In this document: one piece after another, positions 1-12,200 of the stretch | How positions within the stretch are numbered: position 1 is the first letter of the stretch | Layout of the letters: every line of letters begins with the position of its first letter | NCBI GenBank assembly: GCA_964036195.1 | Contig: OZ038458.1 | Coordinates: forward strand, 13,033,832-13,097,831 | Direction of reading: 5' to 3' | Length of the DNA stretch: 64,000 nt | Origin: Sphaerolaimus hirsutus | Lineage: Eukaryota; Nematoda; Chromadorea; Monhysterida; Sphaerolaimidae | Made by a program: the position numbers and the translations under genes | The notes under the pieces: model-generated | Told to the model about the DNA's origin: nothing | Seen by the model: only the letters and a program-made list of their open reading frames with translations | The model's database searches: none

Positions 1-1110
1 CGGAAGAGGAATTTTAAAGCTGAAAATTGGCAAAATTGAGTACCAAAAGTTTGGAGCAGCCCACCCAATTGGAGACCCCAGGGGCCAAGGCGAGCCGAAG
101 TGCACAGCGCCCGACTACATTGGCTGGCTGCAAATAAATATTTACCCACGGCCGGGCGACCGACGGCGCTGACCGCGGGCAAGCGAATGGGGCGCAGCGC
201 TGCGCAAACACGTGCTCGCTGCAGAGCACATCGATGGGCTACTCGCGGGGTCGCGCCGCCCCGAGCGCACCTCCGCGAATACTACGATAGTACGACCGGC
301 CGGCTGGCGGCCCGCCGCAGTAGCACTGAAAGTAAATAGGCGTCCTGGCAGCTGCATACTTCTTGCCTGTCCCACAGTAGAGCAGCGCGGCCGCGGCCTG
401 CCGCCCCGCACGCACGGCCGGTGTCGCGCGCAACTGCTTTCCCGCGCAAGGGCAGCGGCACTCTGGCACCGGGCCAGCGAAGACGCGCAGAGACGCGGCA
501 CACACGTGCGCCCGACACCGGCCGCAGGCGGGTAGTCCCACGCGGGCACGTAGTACCTACGCACTACCCCCAGCGACGTACACAAACACGCGCATACGCG
601 TACATGCGCGCGACCCGCGTACGCGGCGTGTTGTCGCCGCACAACAGCGGGCACGGGCGACAGCCTGCCGCCGTATCAATTCTAGCATCACTTCAGCCGC
701 CGTAGTCGAACCGAAGGCACGCCACGCAAGTTCCCTCGTTGCCTCATCGATCGAACGTCGACCATTTCCGCCCGTGATCGACACGCCACCCCCAGGCTCC
801 GGACTAGCAGCGCCATAACGCGAAATGGCGCTGGCGCCAGGCCAGAGGATTGAAACTTCCACGCTCATGAGAGTGTACAGCAGAGTAGACTTTTGCGAAG
901 AACAAACATCCAAATCACGCGCCCCATTTTCGAAACTCTATCTGGCGCGGACCACGTGACAGATACACTGCGCGCTGTGTACAAAATGTATACGCAGTTG
1001 GCGCTGCGCCAACTCGAGGCTAACAGTAGCGGCTATAGCGATAAACAGGCGGCGCGCGGCCGGCCCCTCGTCCGAAACATCACTTATAATTCATTGGGCT
1101 CGGGCGGCCA
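1..1110. other. CpG-dense GC-rich block, no supported gene
   Basis: This block is much richer in G+C and in CG dinucleotides than the AT-rich DNA that follows it. Several overlapping reading frames stay open on both strands, which is expected from GC-rich composition. None shows a recognisable domain or a consistent splice pattern. It could be a CpG-island-like promoter or first-exon region of a gene lying to the left of the window. That is inference from composition only. Confidence 0.4.
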
Positions 1111-2365
1111 GTAGTGCAGCGCTGCGGGTGGAAGCGTCCGTGTCGTCACTGGCGCCGAGCCGTTCACGAGAACAGATGAGCGAAACGCGCGGCAACATAA
1201 TCGGGTTACCGTGCAGTTTGACAGCGAGGGCCGCCACAATGGCCGAGTGTACAAATGAATCGTGGAGAAGAGACATCGCAGAGTAGGTACCGAACCTGAC
1301 CCGACCAGACCCGAACCGCCGTTCGGAAAAAGGGTGTGCCAAAAAGTGAAACCGACCCGAAATTTTTTGAAATTCGGACCGGAACCGGAGCTTTTCAAAT
1401 TTCGAGTCGTGAGTTCTGACTAGTAGTTAGACTAGGGTTACTACACAACAAATGCATATTTACGTGCATGGGAGAAGAAAGTTCGATCGCATGGGCGATG
1501 GCAAGCAGAGCTGTTGAAAGTACCAAAGTTTTTTCAAAGTATGCGTATGCGCAAAGTATTTTGTTTTTATTCACCCCAGAGTACAGAAAGCGTAAAGTAA
1601 ACTTGTTTTACTTTTACTTGTGAGTAAATGATATTGAAATACTTTTTGCCCCAGAAAGCATAGATGTGAGTATTTTTCTCATGAAAGCATACAAGAGAGT
1701 AAAATTACCTTTTATTTCTGGAAAATGTAGAAGGAGGCATTATGAATGTTTACCATGAACAACAAAAATGTGTTTTCTTTCTATTAATTATTCTTTATGA
1801 AAAGCAGTGGTCACAAATGGCAAAAATACTCTTTCTGTACTCATTAAAACTACTCTACTGTACTCGAGTAATCTCAAAAAGTAAGCGTAGTACTCACAAG
1901 CGAGTACACATACTTCTTGCAAAGTATGCATATGCGTATTTACTCGGTACTCGCGTATGCATACTTTTTGAGTAAAAGTAAATACGCGTTAACAACGGTG
2001 ATGGCAAGCGGCCGCGCGTGTTCGTTCAACGCGACGCACGCGCGACACCCCGCGCGCTGGGGCGGTCGACAGTCGATCGGAGTGGCCATCAAAACATTCT
2101 CACATTCGACTGACCCACGCGCACACTTCGTTTGAGTGCGTACATTTCACATCCAGTCAATGCGACGCACAATCAGCGTTCCCTCATCAAGTGTCCATGA
2201 CTCACTGAAACGGCGATTTTGTGGAATGCATTTTCGAAGTGTTGTCAGATTAATACGAATTTTATATGATAAATAATTGCGATCATCAAAAAATTGAGAC
2301 CAACGTCATGTGAGAGTCAAAGAGGAAGCGCATGCATAGAAAACACGGAAAAATTTACCTATACG
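1110..2365. other. Intergenic repeats; no gene seen
   Basis: About 1270-1400 carries GGTTCGG/CCGAACC-type inverted motifs resembling the arms of the 46.5-47.9 kb element. About 1500-1990 is a foldback-like region rich in AGTA, GTATGCGTATGC and its complement. No coding potential was recognised. Confidence 0.35.
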
Positions 2366-2890
2366 TAGGGTGTCAAAATAATTTTTTTACGGAAAACGGA
2401 AACGGCAAAAAAATACAGCGGCCGGAGAACGTAACGGCAAAAATTTGCACTTGCCGGAAAACGGAAACGGAAAAATGAAATTTGCATAGAAACAGGAAAA
2501 GTTGCTGAAATTTTACCGGAAAGCAGAAAAAATGCTGAAATTTGCTGGAAATTTTGAAAATTGCTGAAATTTTGGTGGGAAATGGAAAAAAATAACATAA
2601 TTGTAAACCTGCATACATGTTTACCAGTTTGGCTGAAACAGAAAACAACAGCTGAGCCGGAAAAAGTTAATATGAGGTGGAAAAACAGAAAATTGAGCCG
2701 GAAAATGGAAAAAAGGTGGAAAAACAGAAAATTTAGTCGGACACAGAAAAAAAGCTTAAAAAAAACTGAAAATTTAGCTGGAAAACGGAAAATGAGCCGG
2801 AAAACGGAAAAATTTTCTGTGGCCGGAAAACGAAACGGAAAACGGAAAAAATTTGCCTTCACAAAATAAAAACGCAAATTTGACACCCTA
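2366..2890. mobile_element. hAT-like foldback MITE, GGAAAACGG arms
   Basis: The element begins TAGGGTGTCAAA and ends with the inverted TTTGACACCCTA. It is flanked on both sides by the 8-bp duplication CCTATACG (2358-2365 and 2891-2898). The interior is a degenerate tandem of CCGGAAAACGGAAA units, inverted between the two arms. No transposase frame is present. The 8-bp target-site duplication and TAGGG tip are typical of hAT-derived non-autonomous elements. The long open frames across it are low-complexity artefacts. Confidence 0.85.
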
Positions 2891-3175
2891 CCTATACGAT
2901 GATCACCAGTAATATTTAGGTTGGTAAATGGAAAGACTGCGAAGGAAATAGCCTATCAGCGATCAATAAAAAGATACATTATGACTTCGGATAACTCCCA
3001 CCCTGAGTACTTCCCCCCAGCAACAAACGGTCGCATGTGAGCAACAAAAATATTCTCCTAGTTCTATATTGTCAGACACAAAGAACAATAGGTAGATTAA
3101 AAGCAAAACCCACTTAAAAACTTCTAAGCCACTTAGTTATTATTAGTTATTTATTATTTGTCACTTAGGAGTTGC
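2891..3175. promoter_or_regulatory. 3' flank of FUT gene with poly(A) signal
   Basis: Read on the minus strand, an AATAAA hexamer (complement of 3150-3155) lies about 20 nt past the fucosyltransferase stop codon, a suitable place for a polyadenylation signal. The rest of this AT-rich stretch shows nothing else I can support. Confidence 0.45.
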
Positions 3176-6100
3176 TTAATTGGTACCAATTTTCGTCCAC
3201 AAAATCGCCCCATTGGGCTGCACTCTAACACTTTCACACTGAGCCTTTCCCACCCACCAATCATAGATGTTCTCGATTGATTTCGCGCGTAGTGCGCCGT
3301 TATGCAGCGCGGCGCACAGATTGCAGAACGCAGACGGGGAATTCTGTGCCTCCAGCGATTCGTATTGAGTGCGCCAATCGAAGTAACTGCAATACATAGG
3401 TATGTTGACTATTCCGTTCGTTCGCGACGAACCCTGACAACATATTCAACTTTTTTGGAGTTCTGCCAATTCCCCTATTTTTATGTGGAGACGGGTGTAA
3501 AAGTCACCCGACGGGTAAAATATGTCTACAGTGCGCGCAGAAATTTCTGTTTTTTATTTCTTTTTCGGCCATCTAAACAACCAGACGAAGAGACCCCGTA
3601 CGGGAACTCGGCAGCCAGCCAAAAACAGCCGGCCGAAACTTGTTTCGAAATCGATTAAATAAAATAGGCTAAAAATAGGTATATAACCATCTATATAGAC
3701 GAAAATAGCGAAAATACCTCTCTGCATCTCAGAATATATGCGTTACCAGCGAAATGTAAGATATATAGCAATTAAACTTCATTGTTGAGCCACACACAAA
3801 AGTGACATGCCTGACCGAAAATGCGTGCTTAGCGCTCGCGGGCATTCACACCAAAGTGGGCGGAGCTTATGCGGACCGGCGCATGCAAAGCAAAATATCT
3901 GCGCGCACTGTAGAAGTTGGTTGAAAATTATGTTCCAAACGCGATGACGGCAAAAAATCGACCGCACCCACCTTGAAATACCCCCACCCAATCTGAGTGT
4001 AAAGCGAACGTATTTACATGACAAACACCTCAGTCTGCGATCTGCATAATGCAGAACACATGTTGAAAACAATGACTTCGTTGAATTAGAACAGGGCTCC
4101 TATAGTCAGTGGTCCCACCTAAAATCAACGCTTTTACCTACTATGACAGGCTTACCGCAAATATGCTTCAGTGTCCTTGTCCAGGTGGATCAGATGGTTT
4201 GCGAAGTCGCGCATGTTGGTGAAGTCATCTACCGCAATGAAGGCAGAGTCGGGTAGCAGCCCCGACACTATCGATCTGAGAAAATCATACTTTCAATGCC
4301 ATAAAAGACAGTGTATAGTAATCAGCCTGCAACGCAAAACTTATGTGGTGAACGTGAAGTTTTTGATAGTAATTTTGACGGTCTACAAACGTGCTGTTTG
4401 GTTGACCAGACATCACATGGATGTAGGCTTGCACCTGATCTGAGCCCGGCCCTCATCTAGACCCAGCACTGATATCTACTGTTACCCGCTCCCCATCCAG
4501 ACCCGGCGCTCATCTATACAACCCCACCCCCGACTCCAGCAGCTGCAGTTGTCACGCAGTGTGCTGTGAATGTACTTTAACAATCTTCCAACACAGATCT
4601 AAGACTAATTACATCCCACCAGTCATGTAGAACCGCTAGTAATGTCTGGGGGCATACATGCCTCTAGCAGGCAGATACCGTATTACCTCGAAATACCCCC
4701 ATGGGGGTTAATTTTTTCGCCAGCAAAATTTGAGGGGGGGGGGGTTAATTCGAGGGGGGTTTATTATTTCGCCAGAAATTTTCGTGAAATTCATACTAAA
4801 GAATACGCCTTTTCTTACACAAAAACGGTAATAAATGTGAGAAAAAAGGTCATATTGGGGCTATAAATGTACATTTGTACACAAATGAGCGTATAAGTGT
4901 AGCTGCGATGCAAATAAGTAGTATACTCGGCGTACGTGATACTCTGCCCTCGCACTGATTTATGTCTCGTGTTGGAAGCGTGCCAATGATTATTAAATCA
5001 TGCGATTTCCGTAAAAATATGGAAAAAATTCATCGATGTGGATGTGTTAATGAAAAACATTATAAAAACAATCAATGTTGTCATCTTTTTATGAAACTCG
5101 GATGCGTTAACCATCGTTGGCACACTTCCAGCGGGAACCACGCGTGCAGGGTGTAAAGTAACCGGAGTATAATAAATACATCATGTACATTGCATACATG
5201 ATGTACATCATTCCAGAGGGGGGGGGGTATTTCGAGGGGGGGGGTTATTATTTCCCCAGCCCATTTTGAGGGGGGGGGGGGGTAATTCGAGGGGGCGGGG
5301 TTAATCCAAGGGGGGGGGGGATAATTCGAGGTAATACGGTAGTGACATGTAGCCATATTACATTATACCCCCGCAGCCATTGCATTTTGCCCGCTAGTCA
5401 TGTACATGACTGGCGGGTAAATTACATGATGACCGGCTCTTCATGACGAGTTGGTTTACATGACTAGCAAGCCTAAAAAGTAGAAACTGCAGTATTATAC
5501 ATACCTTCTAAGCACAACCAGGACCATGTCAAAGCGCCATCGGTGCCAGACCTTCTCAGTGACGTAGTCCATGCACGCGTTGTTCTCGAACGCGAGCAGG
5601 AACTTGTGGGTGCGGTTGGCCAACTGTACGCATGGGTCCTGGCCCTGGGCATCGAGTCCCCAGTCGTACGTCTTGCACACGTCCGTGCGACCGCAATAGC
5701 CCCACACGTCCACGCGGCCGCCCGTAAAGCGAGAGAGGGCCTGCGTCATGAATCAGTCACTTAGTTTAGAAAGTGACCATTGCGGAAGTAACGTTTCAGG
5801 CTGTGACGACTCGTGCACAAACCGGTCGACCGGCGCCACAACAGCATACCTGGATCACAAGCTTCCTGCCGGACGGCGGATCGCAGTTGCTGGAGATGGA
5901 CACTGCCAGGCTTCGTTTCGCCTCAGTTGCAAGCCGCAGCCGGCGGCGCTCATCATCCACATCGGCTGCGGGGGGCATTTTCCACGACGGCAGCCGATAC
6001 ACGCCGCCGTAAGGGCGAGGAAAGTCCGAGTCGCGACGATACGTGATGGTGGCGTTGAATAAGTACGGCGGCAACTGCCTGCACGCGGAGATTTTTCAGT

Positions 6101-7894
6101 GACGAATCATGACCGATCGTTCAGCATGTACCCAAGCAAGGTGAGGGTGTGAACGGGATACCGATCATGGGCCAAGCAAAATATTGAAATTTTCGAGAGC
6201 CAGGAGCCAGAAGCGCCAGAACTTTTTTTTCGCAAGCGGTAGCGTCAGAGACCAACGTCATGGCGCTTTTATATCACTAATGTGGTGCCTATTTTGACGA
6301 ACGCCATGGCGCCATTGGCGTTTGTCGCCATTTTTATTTATGAATGGTGCCACGCCACGCTTTACCCTTACGAGCCCTGATTTCGATGCCAGCAAATAGA
6401 CCCGATCCCGGTACCGACACCGAAAGCCCAGTACCGGTTGAACCCTAAAATGTGGTAAGCGCCGCACCTGATTGTAGGCCCATTTGCTTGCGGGGCTTCA
6501 GTTTCAAAAAACACGTAAAACTGCTCCGGCACGCGCCACTGTGGAAGACTGCCGAGTGCCTGCGCACGCGGATGCGATATTTCATCGTGTACTCATCATT
6601 TGAATGTTAGAATTCGAATGCGTCGGCATTGTTTTTAGACACGAATTACAAGCACGGAAACACGATGTCCACGGAAGAGACGCTTGTTTAGGGAAAGAGG
6701 TTTAGGCCAAATACCGTATTTCTTCTAATAGTACAGCGCCGTTTTATTTTTTCGCCAACTTTTTTACCTGCCGTTCTATTGGAGGCTGCCGTTCTATTTT
6801 TTTCGTCAAACTTTTTCACACGATTTTCATTAAAACACAATATTATTAGTTAGACACGCGCGACATTTTAATACCAGAGCATCAATTTAAACAAAACCAA
6901 AGGTGAAAACAACCCCTGAATCACAGTTCTAAACACCCTGGATGTATTGACCACCAACTTTTCAAATATTTATGTGTTTTGGCAATGTACAACGTAATTT
7001 CTACCTGCCGTTCTATGTGAGGTGCCGTTCTATTGGAGGCTGCCGTTCTATTCTTTTCGTGGGTGTAAAAAAGTGCCAAAACCTGCCGTTCTATTGGAGG
7101 TATGCCGTTCTATTAGAAGAAATACGGTATCCGAGTTTCACAAAAAATACTCAACACATTCCTTCAAAATTCTTGCAATGCGCATGTATTTTTAGCCAAA
7201 AAAAACAATGTTAACATGGGGCTTAAATGTTTCAGCGAACGGGGAACGTCGTATTTACACAACGGAGCGACGCACAGTAAGTTTCCCCTAGCCTTAACAA
7301 CACCCAAAAATCAAAACTAGCATTGGGTGTGTGCATCGAATACCCATGAAAAACGACGGCATCAGCAGCAGAAAGATGCTGTCTGTCGTCTGTAAAATTG
7401 CACTGCAATTCCGGACATGGGGACGGCTGTATTGCGGGAAAAAGCGACTCGCCCATAAAGGGAGTCCACGCCAGGATAACCGGGAGGCGGTCGAGCACCG
7501 AACTGGGAAATCAAACGAGTTGACATGTGGGCATTGAGACGACGATATTGGCGGCCCACACACTGGTCAGCTGGTCAATGTCAACTCATATTTCGGCTTC
7601 AAGTGTCGTAGAGCGATCTTCCAGTGCACTTGCCTTAATATTTATTTTCAACATTTATTATGGAGATCGCGCTGCAATACGTGAAGCCGAAATCCGAGTT
7701 GACACAGATTAGTTGACACGTGTGTCAACTAGAGTCCGGGCCACCATTGCAAACGCTCACCCATTCCTCGCGTATAAACGGCGCACAGCGACACCAAACA
7801 GTACAATAGCAATGATAATCACAGCCAAAAATGTTAGTTTGTGTCGACGGAGAGCCCTCATCACGTCTCGCCCAGCGATCCAGCGATTCGGCAT
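3176..7894 (-). CDS. GT10 alpha-(1,3)-fucosyltransferase, 7 exons, 399 aa
   Basis: This is predicted to transfer fucose from GDP-fucose to N-acetylglucosamine-containing glycans in the Golgi. Exons in transcription order: 7761-7894, 7304-7502, 6468-6538, 5850-6078, 5505-5740, 4156-4275, 3176-3386. Phases sum to exactly 400 codons including the stop. Exon 1 encodes a short cytoplasmic tail and a single hydrophobic anchor (about residues 21-37), the type II topology of Golgi fucosyltransferases. The catalytic part shows ADAVVFHG, YRRDSDF, SSNCDPPSGR, VDVWGYCG and the donor-binding signature FENNACMDYVTEKVW in family order. The last exon has the YFDWR and AFCNLC motifs of the C-terminus. The family is certain. 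Which linkage it makes (alpha-1,3 core or Lewis type) cannot be told from sequence alone. Introns 1, 3 and 5 carry small transposons. Confidence 0.93.
4675..5341. mobile_element. Foldback repeat with TACCGTATTACC ends and G-tracts
   Basis: It starts TACCGTATTACCTCGAAAT and ends with the inverted CGAGGTAATACGGTA. The interior repeats GGGGGGTTATTATTTC-like blocks with long runs of G. It lies in intron 5 of the fucosyltransferase gene. The terminal TA on each side is compatible with a TA target duplication. Confidence 0.65.
6712..7129. mobile_element. Foldback repeat with TACCGTATTTCTTC ends
   Basis: The ends TACCGTATTTCTTCTAATAG and its inverse enclose tandem copies of TGCCGTTCTATTGGAGG on both arms, in opposite orientation. 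It lies in intron 2 of the fucosyltransferase gene. A close relative lies at 23286-23741. The outer ten bases are shared with the G-tract family at 4675-5341, but the arm motif is different. Confidence 0.7.
7552..7745. mobile_element. MITE with GTTGACAC palindromic ends
   Basis: The inverted ends carry GGCCCACACACTGGT and GTTGACACGTGTGTCAAC motifs. The arms contain the inverted pair CATATTTCGGCTTCA / TGAAGCCGAAATCCGAG. It lies in intron 1 of the fucosyltransferase gene. Related copies lie in CPSF1 introns at 12021-12232 and, more degenerate, at 14495-14690. Confidence 0.65.
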
Positions 7895-8534
7895 GATCGC
7901 AGCCAGTGGTCATGGCAAACTGTCTGAACAGGGTATGATGTGGCAGTACTTTATGATGGTTAGGGGGGTGGGGGTTATTAAGCATATTTCCTAGAAATAC
8001 CCCCGGGGGTTTATTTTTTCAAAGTGCAAATATTGAGGAAGTCGTCTCGAGGGAGGATGTATTTGGAGCGGGGTTATTATTTCGCAGAACTTTTTGAAGG
8101 GCTAATAAACAGAGGACTTCTTATCGGCACTGTTCACTGACAAAAAACTGGCATTTGAATGTTTTGACAAAATGATATTCAAGTGAAGCGGCAATTAATG
8201 TGGTGAGCCTCGCGGAAATACTGCCTTCATGCAAAGGCGGACTTTGTATTTTTTTAATGCCGATAAAGGCAGATCCGATATTGGAAAAATAAATACAATG
8301 CGTGAGCCAGTGAAAAGCAAGCTGCTTAGGTAAATAAATAGTCAATCCTATAAAAACGGCTAAAGCCAGCTAATAATGGGACGCTGTAACCAAACATCAC
8401 ACATGTATGCTTTTGAATGCGCGAAAGTTATAGGTATGTACACCTAATAGGTATGTATTTATATTATTTACCAGAGACAACATACTAGAGAATTGCTGCA
8501 TCATCACAGCAGTTCTCGTTATTGCACCGGACGT
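7895..8534. other. FUT upstream region; no gene seen
   Basis: This lies upstream of the fucosyltransferase start codon and should hold its promoter and 5' leader. A G-rich TACCGTATTT-type repeat fragment is visible at about 7960-8100. No TATA box or other motif stands out enough to call. Confidence 0.3.
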
Positions 8535-9227
8535 TCAGCTATTGGCAGTGGGCCAACCAGTGGTGCAAGCTTCAATCAAGCGATAAAAAGCCACGGGAAG
8601 ATCGCGCGATTGTCCATGAAAAAAAGCAAGCAAAATAGAAAGTGGTGAAAACCAGAGAAAGCTGGAAAATGAATAAATAGCAGACTCAAGCAGACCATGC
8701 GCAAAGGACTTCCCACGCAAGTAGGTCGGCACATCAGCTGCACAGCGGTGTTCCTGGCGATTGATAAATAAGTATCTTATTTCACTAGAGCGCGGCAACT
8801 TACCAGCAACGGATACCAAGTGACAAGGAAGGTGATACGTGATTGGTAAGAACAGATACTGAAAAAAGTCTGTAAGATATTTAGTTTCAAGCCTCAGAAA
8901 TGAAATCAATCAAAAGTTTACTTATCACTGAACTGACCAGTCAGATTTTCTTACCACTTTAATCGCATACAAAATGCTGAACTGGGGACTTCGCGTGTTC
9001 CACGTGAAAGGTCTTATGGACAAACATGACAACAAAGGTAAAATCATATTTTCTTCAGTATAGCACACATGCGAATGGAATTGGAAGAATCCCAAATGAG
9101 AACAAAAAAACCTCCACCTAAACCCGCTTTGAACACACAATTCACTCGAAGGAACTTCATTTCCAGCATTAAGCTTTTGAGATCGCTGGCAAACAAATTC
9201 CATCTCCACTATACAAATCGACATGAA
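8535..9227 (-). CDS. Possible 3-exon membrane-protein gene, family unknown
   Basis: Three open segments join in phase 0 through good splice sites: about 8955-9227, 8804-8869 and 8535-8753, the last ending in TGA. The sites are AAAGTG/gtaaga, tcttacag/ACT, TTGCTG/gtaagt and cgccag/GAA. The joined C-terminal part is rich in aromatic and aliphatic residues (FFSICSYQSRITFLVTWYPL, then SAIYSFSSFLWFSPLSILLAFF), suggesting two or three membrane segments. I do not recognise the family. The N-terminus is uncertain: in the first exon two frames are open, and only about 65 bases separate it from the CPSF1 stop, so it could also be a chance pattern in the CPSF1 3' flank. Confidence 0.35.
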
Positions 9228-9292
9228 ATACAATGAAATAATATTTCTACACAATTATGTTCTAACGTTCTAATAATTCACCGCCAGCCGCT

Positions 9293-12200
9293 CTAAAAAC
9301 TAGTGGTGATTCTATCAATCTCTAACAAATCGTCAGTGAGCTGGTGTCTGCTGGTGCCCAACCGCTTAGCCAAGTCCGCGCGCTCGGCTATGCTCAAATC
9401 GAGATAGCGATACAGCAGGTCGCCGTCCAAGACGTTGCGAGCGGAACTGTGCGCGCCCGCGCCCGGCCCGCATTGGGTCGCCCGGTAGCCGCGCGCCCAT
9501 CTGCGAGTGCAGTGCAGTGAACGTGACCAGTTAACGAAGGATGCCAGACCACAGGGACGGAGCGAGAACACAGGGGGCAGACCCAGACTCTGGTAAAGTG
9601 TCGAATGTCATGCTACATGTCAATCAAAACAAAAAATAAAAATATTATTATAGAACTTTGCATGACAAATGACACTTTACTTTACATTTGTCATGACAAT
9701 TGACACTTTGCATTCTATTTTACATGACATTTGACACTTTACTTTACACTTTACAGGATCTGGGATTGGCACCAGGTGACAACAGATCATTGTTAAAAAT
9801 GATGGCTCAGGATTCACGGACGTGGGAAATTGCCGAGTTTCGCACCTGGCAGCTCTGGGATGCAAGCCGGCAGGCTGCTTCAGATGTCCAGCCAATGTCT
9901 GCTGCAACGTGTGCAGCCTTCTGTACTGTTTCTCCGAGATCGGCAGCAGCAAGCCGGTGCCGCCGTCGAGCGTGCCGAACACGTTCACGTGTCGACTGGC
10001 CGCCTGCAGCTTGTTGTCCACGGCCGCGTCGCTCACGTGGCCCTGCACGCGCGCCAGCCACGCCACCCGCTGGCCGATGTAGATGTCGCCGCGTTGGATC
10101 AAACGCGTGCCGCCCAGAGATTCCTTGCTCTCGGGCTGGTGCGTGAAGAAGACCAGGTTGCCTGGGCACGTGCGCGGGTCATGCAATAGGTCAGTTTGGT
10201 TGGAAGTACAGTCAATTTCACCGACCGTCCTCGTCGGTCATGAGGAAGGCGAGCATGCGGTTGTCCACCATGAAGTCGACGGCCATGGTCATCGCTTGGA
10301 TGGGCATGGGCCGCATGTCGCGCGCCGCCACCGACAGGCACTTTTCTTTCTCCTGAATGCGAACCTCACTATTTAAAAGGATGGGTACAAAACACAAGGC
10401 CGACAAAAGCAACCTGATATCTGACGATGGACACCGATCGATAGACATCGGCGACCACGGCCAGCGAACGCACGGAAACCATTTGATGCGCGTACAAGTG
10501 CATGTCGATGAAGCTGATGCCCTGCAGGTCGTTGTCGCGCCACGACCAAATGTAGATTTTCTGGCCCACGCCCATCAGCAGGTAGCCGTTGAGGGCGCAC
10601 AGCGAGGATACGGGCCCTTTTTCCTCGCGACTCATAATCGTTTTGAGTTTGTGCATGGTGGCTGGCTGGCCCGGCTCTGGCACCACCTGAGTTAGGGTAG
10701 GGAGCGATGCATACCATGTAGGTTCCGAAAACAATGTTATAATCAGCTGTGAAGATGAATTTTTTGAAATAATGTCTACTTTCTGAATGAACCACACACA
10801 CACACTACAGAGAACATTACAATTCTTTATAACTTATTTTTAGTATCTAGGCAATAAACTTTCCTTACTGCGGGATTCAGGTATCATTGTATTCTCACAT
10901 CAGTCAATGTTCATCAGAATTGGTAAAGCTGCGTTACACTGCGACTTGTGCCGACAATTCGAAAAGTGAAAAAGTTCCATAATTTTGGAATTAAGTTCCA
11001 TATCTGCGAGAAAATGCAGTGAAGTATACTCACTAGTTAACTGCACTCACATGCCAATTTGCAGATAAATTGTCCATGTCGTTCCAGAGTTATAAGCATT
11101 TTAGAAATATTTCGGTTTTCGATCCAAAAAAGTAAAACGACAAGCGAAATATTTTTGAAATGCTTATAACTCCAGAACGACATGGACGATTTATCTGCAA
11201 ATTGGCATGTGAGTGCACTAAACTAGTGAGCATGCTTCACTACATTTTCTTGCATATATGGAACTTTATTCCAAAATTATGGAACGTTTTCACTTTTTAA
11301 AATTGTCGGCACAAGTTGCAGTGTAAAAGCAGCTTCACAGAACACATATCACCGCATTTATGGTATTTAAATACTAAAATGCATACAAAATCGGCTGGGC
11401 ACAATAGTTCAAATACAACGGTGGGTCAAATCGAAACCAACCTCAATCACTTCGATGATGAATACCCGGCCGCGAATAATAACCTCCTCTCCATAGTTTA
11501 TACCAGTTCCAATGGCCAAATAGCTTTGCAATCCAGTCATTGTGCTTTCCGAAGCCATGGCCACCTGCAGACAAAATAGAATACATAATCAATCATCAAT
11601 ACAATTTGAAAGCTTTTGAACGGATGCATTCAAAACGACCTCTTTCATCACGAGGACAGATTCATACTCCAAGAAATCGATTGCGCCAGCGCCAGCCACC
11701 GGTTCCCACGATTCCGGTGAATACAGCTCCATCTGTAGGCATTTGCGAGTAACATACAAAGCTAAAAAGCGCCTTTTTACTCCATATTTAACAAACACGA
11801 TATTTATCGACCACGGCATCAATAAACGTGGTGTCAGCGGGTCGCTCAATAGTGTCGAATTGCTTCTCGTCGCCCACCATGGCGCCCACCCGTCTGTGAG
11901 TGGCTGGGCTCGCTGTCGCTACCGCGTACGTGTGCGAATCCAGCAGGTAACACACGTGCGTAACCTTTAACGTTAAAAAAACTATCATAACGTATCCTAA
12001 TGACTAACAGTTTTTCCAATGGCGGCCCGCACAAAAGTTGACACATGTGTGTCAACTGGTTTGTGTCAACTCAGATTTCGGTATCACGCGTCGCAGAACG
12101 ATCTCCAAATGCACATGCGGCAATGTTGAAAAACAAATATTATGGCAAGATTGGAAGATCGTTCTGCGACACGTGAAGCCGAAATCTGAGTTGACACGCA

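Noticed and set aside
142-913. Long overlapping open frames in the GC-rich left end
   Set aside because: Several frames on both strands are open at once, which is typical of CpG-rich DNA. No domain, codon pattern or splice consistency singles one out.
2359-2886. 175-aa minus-strand frame rich in Phe and Ser
   Set aside because: It coincides exactly with a TAGGG foldback made of GGAAAACGG units; the protein is a translation of the tandem repeat.
9807-10189. Open frames on both strands of about 120-150 aa
   Set aside because: These are shadow frames of CPSF1 exon 24, which is GC-rich and matches the family in another frame.
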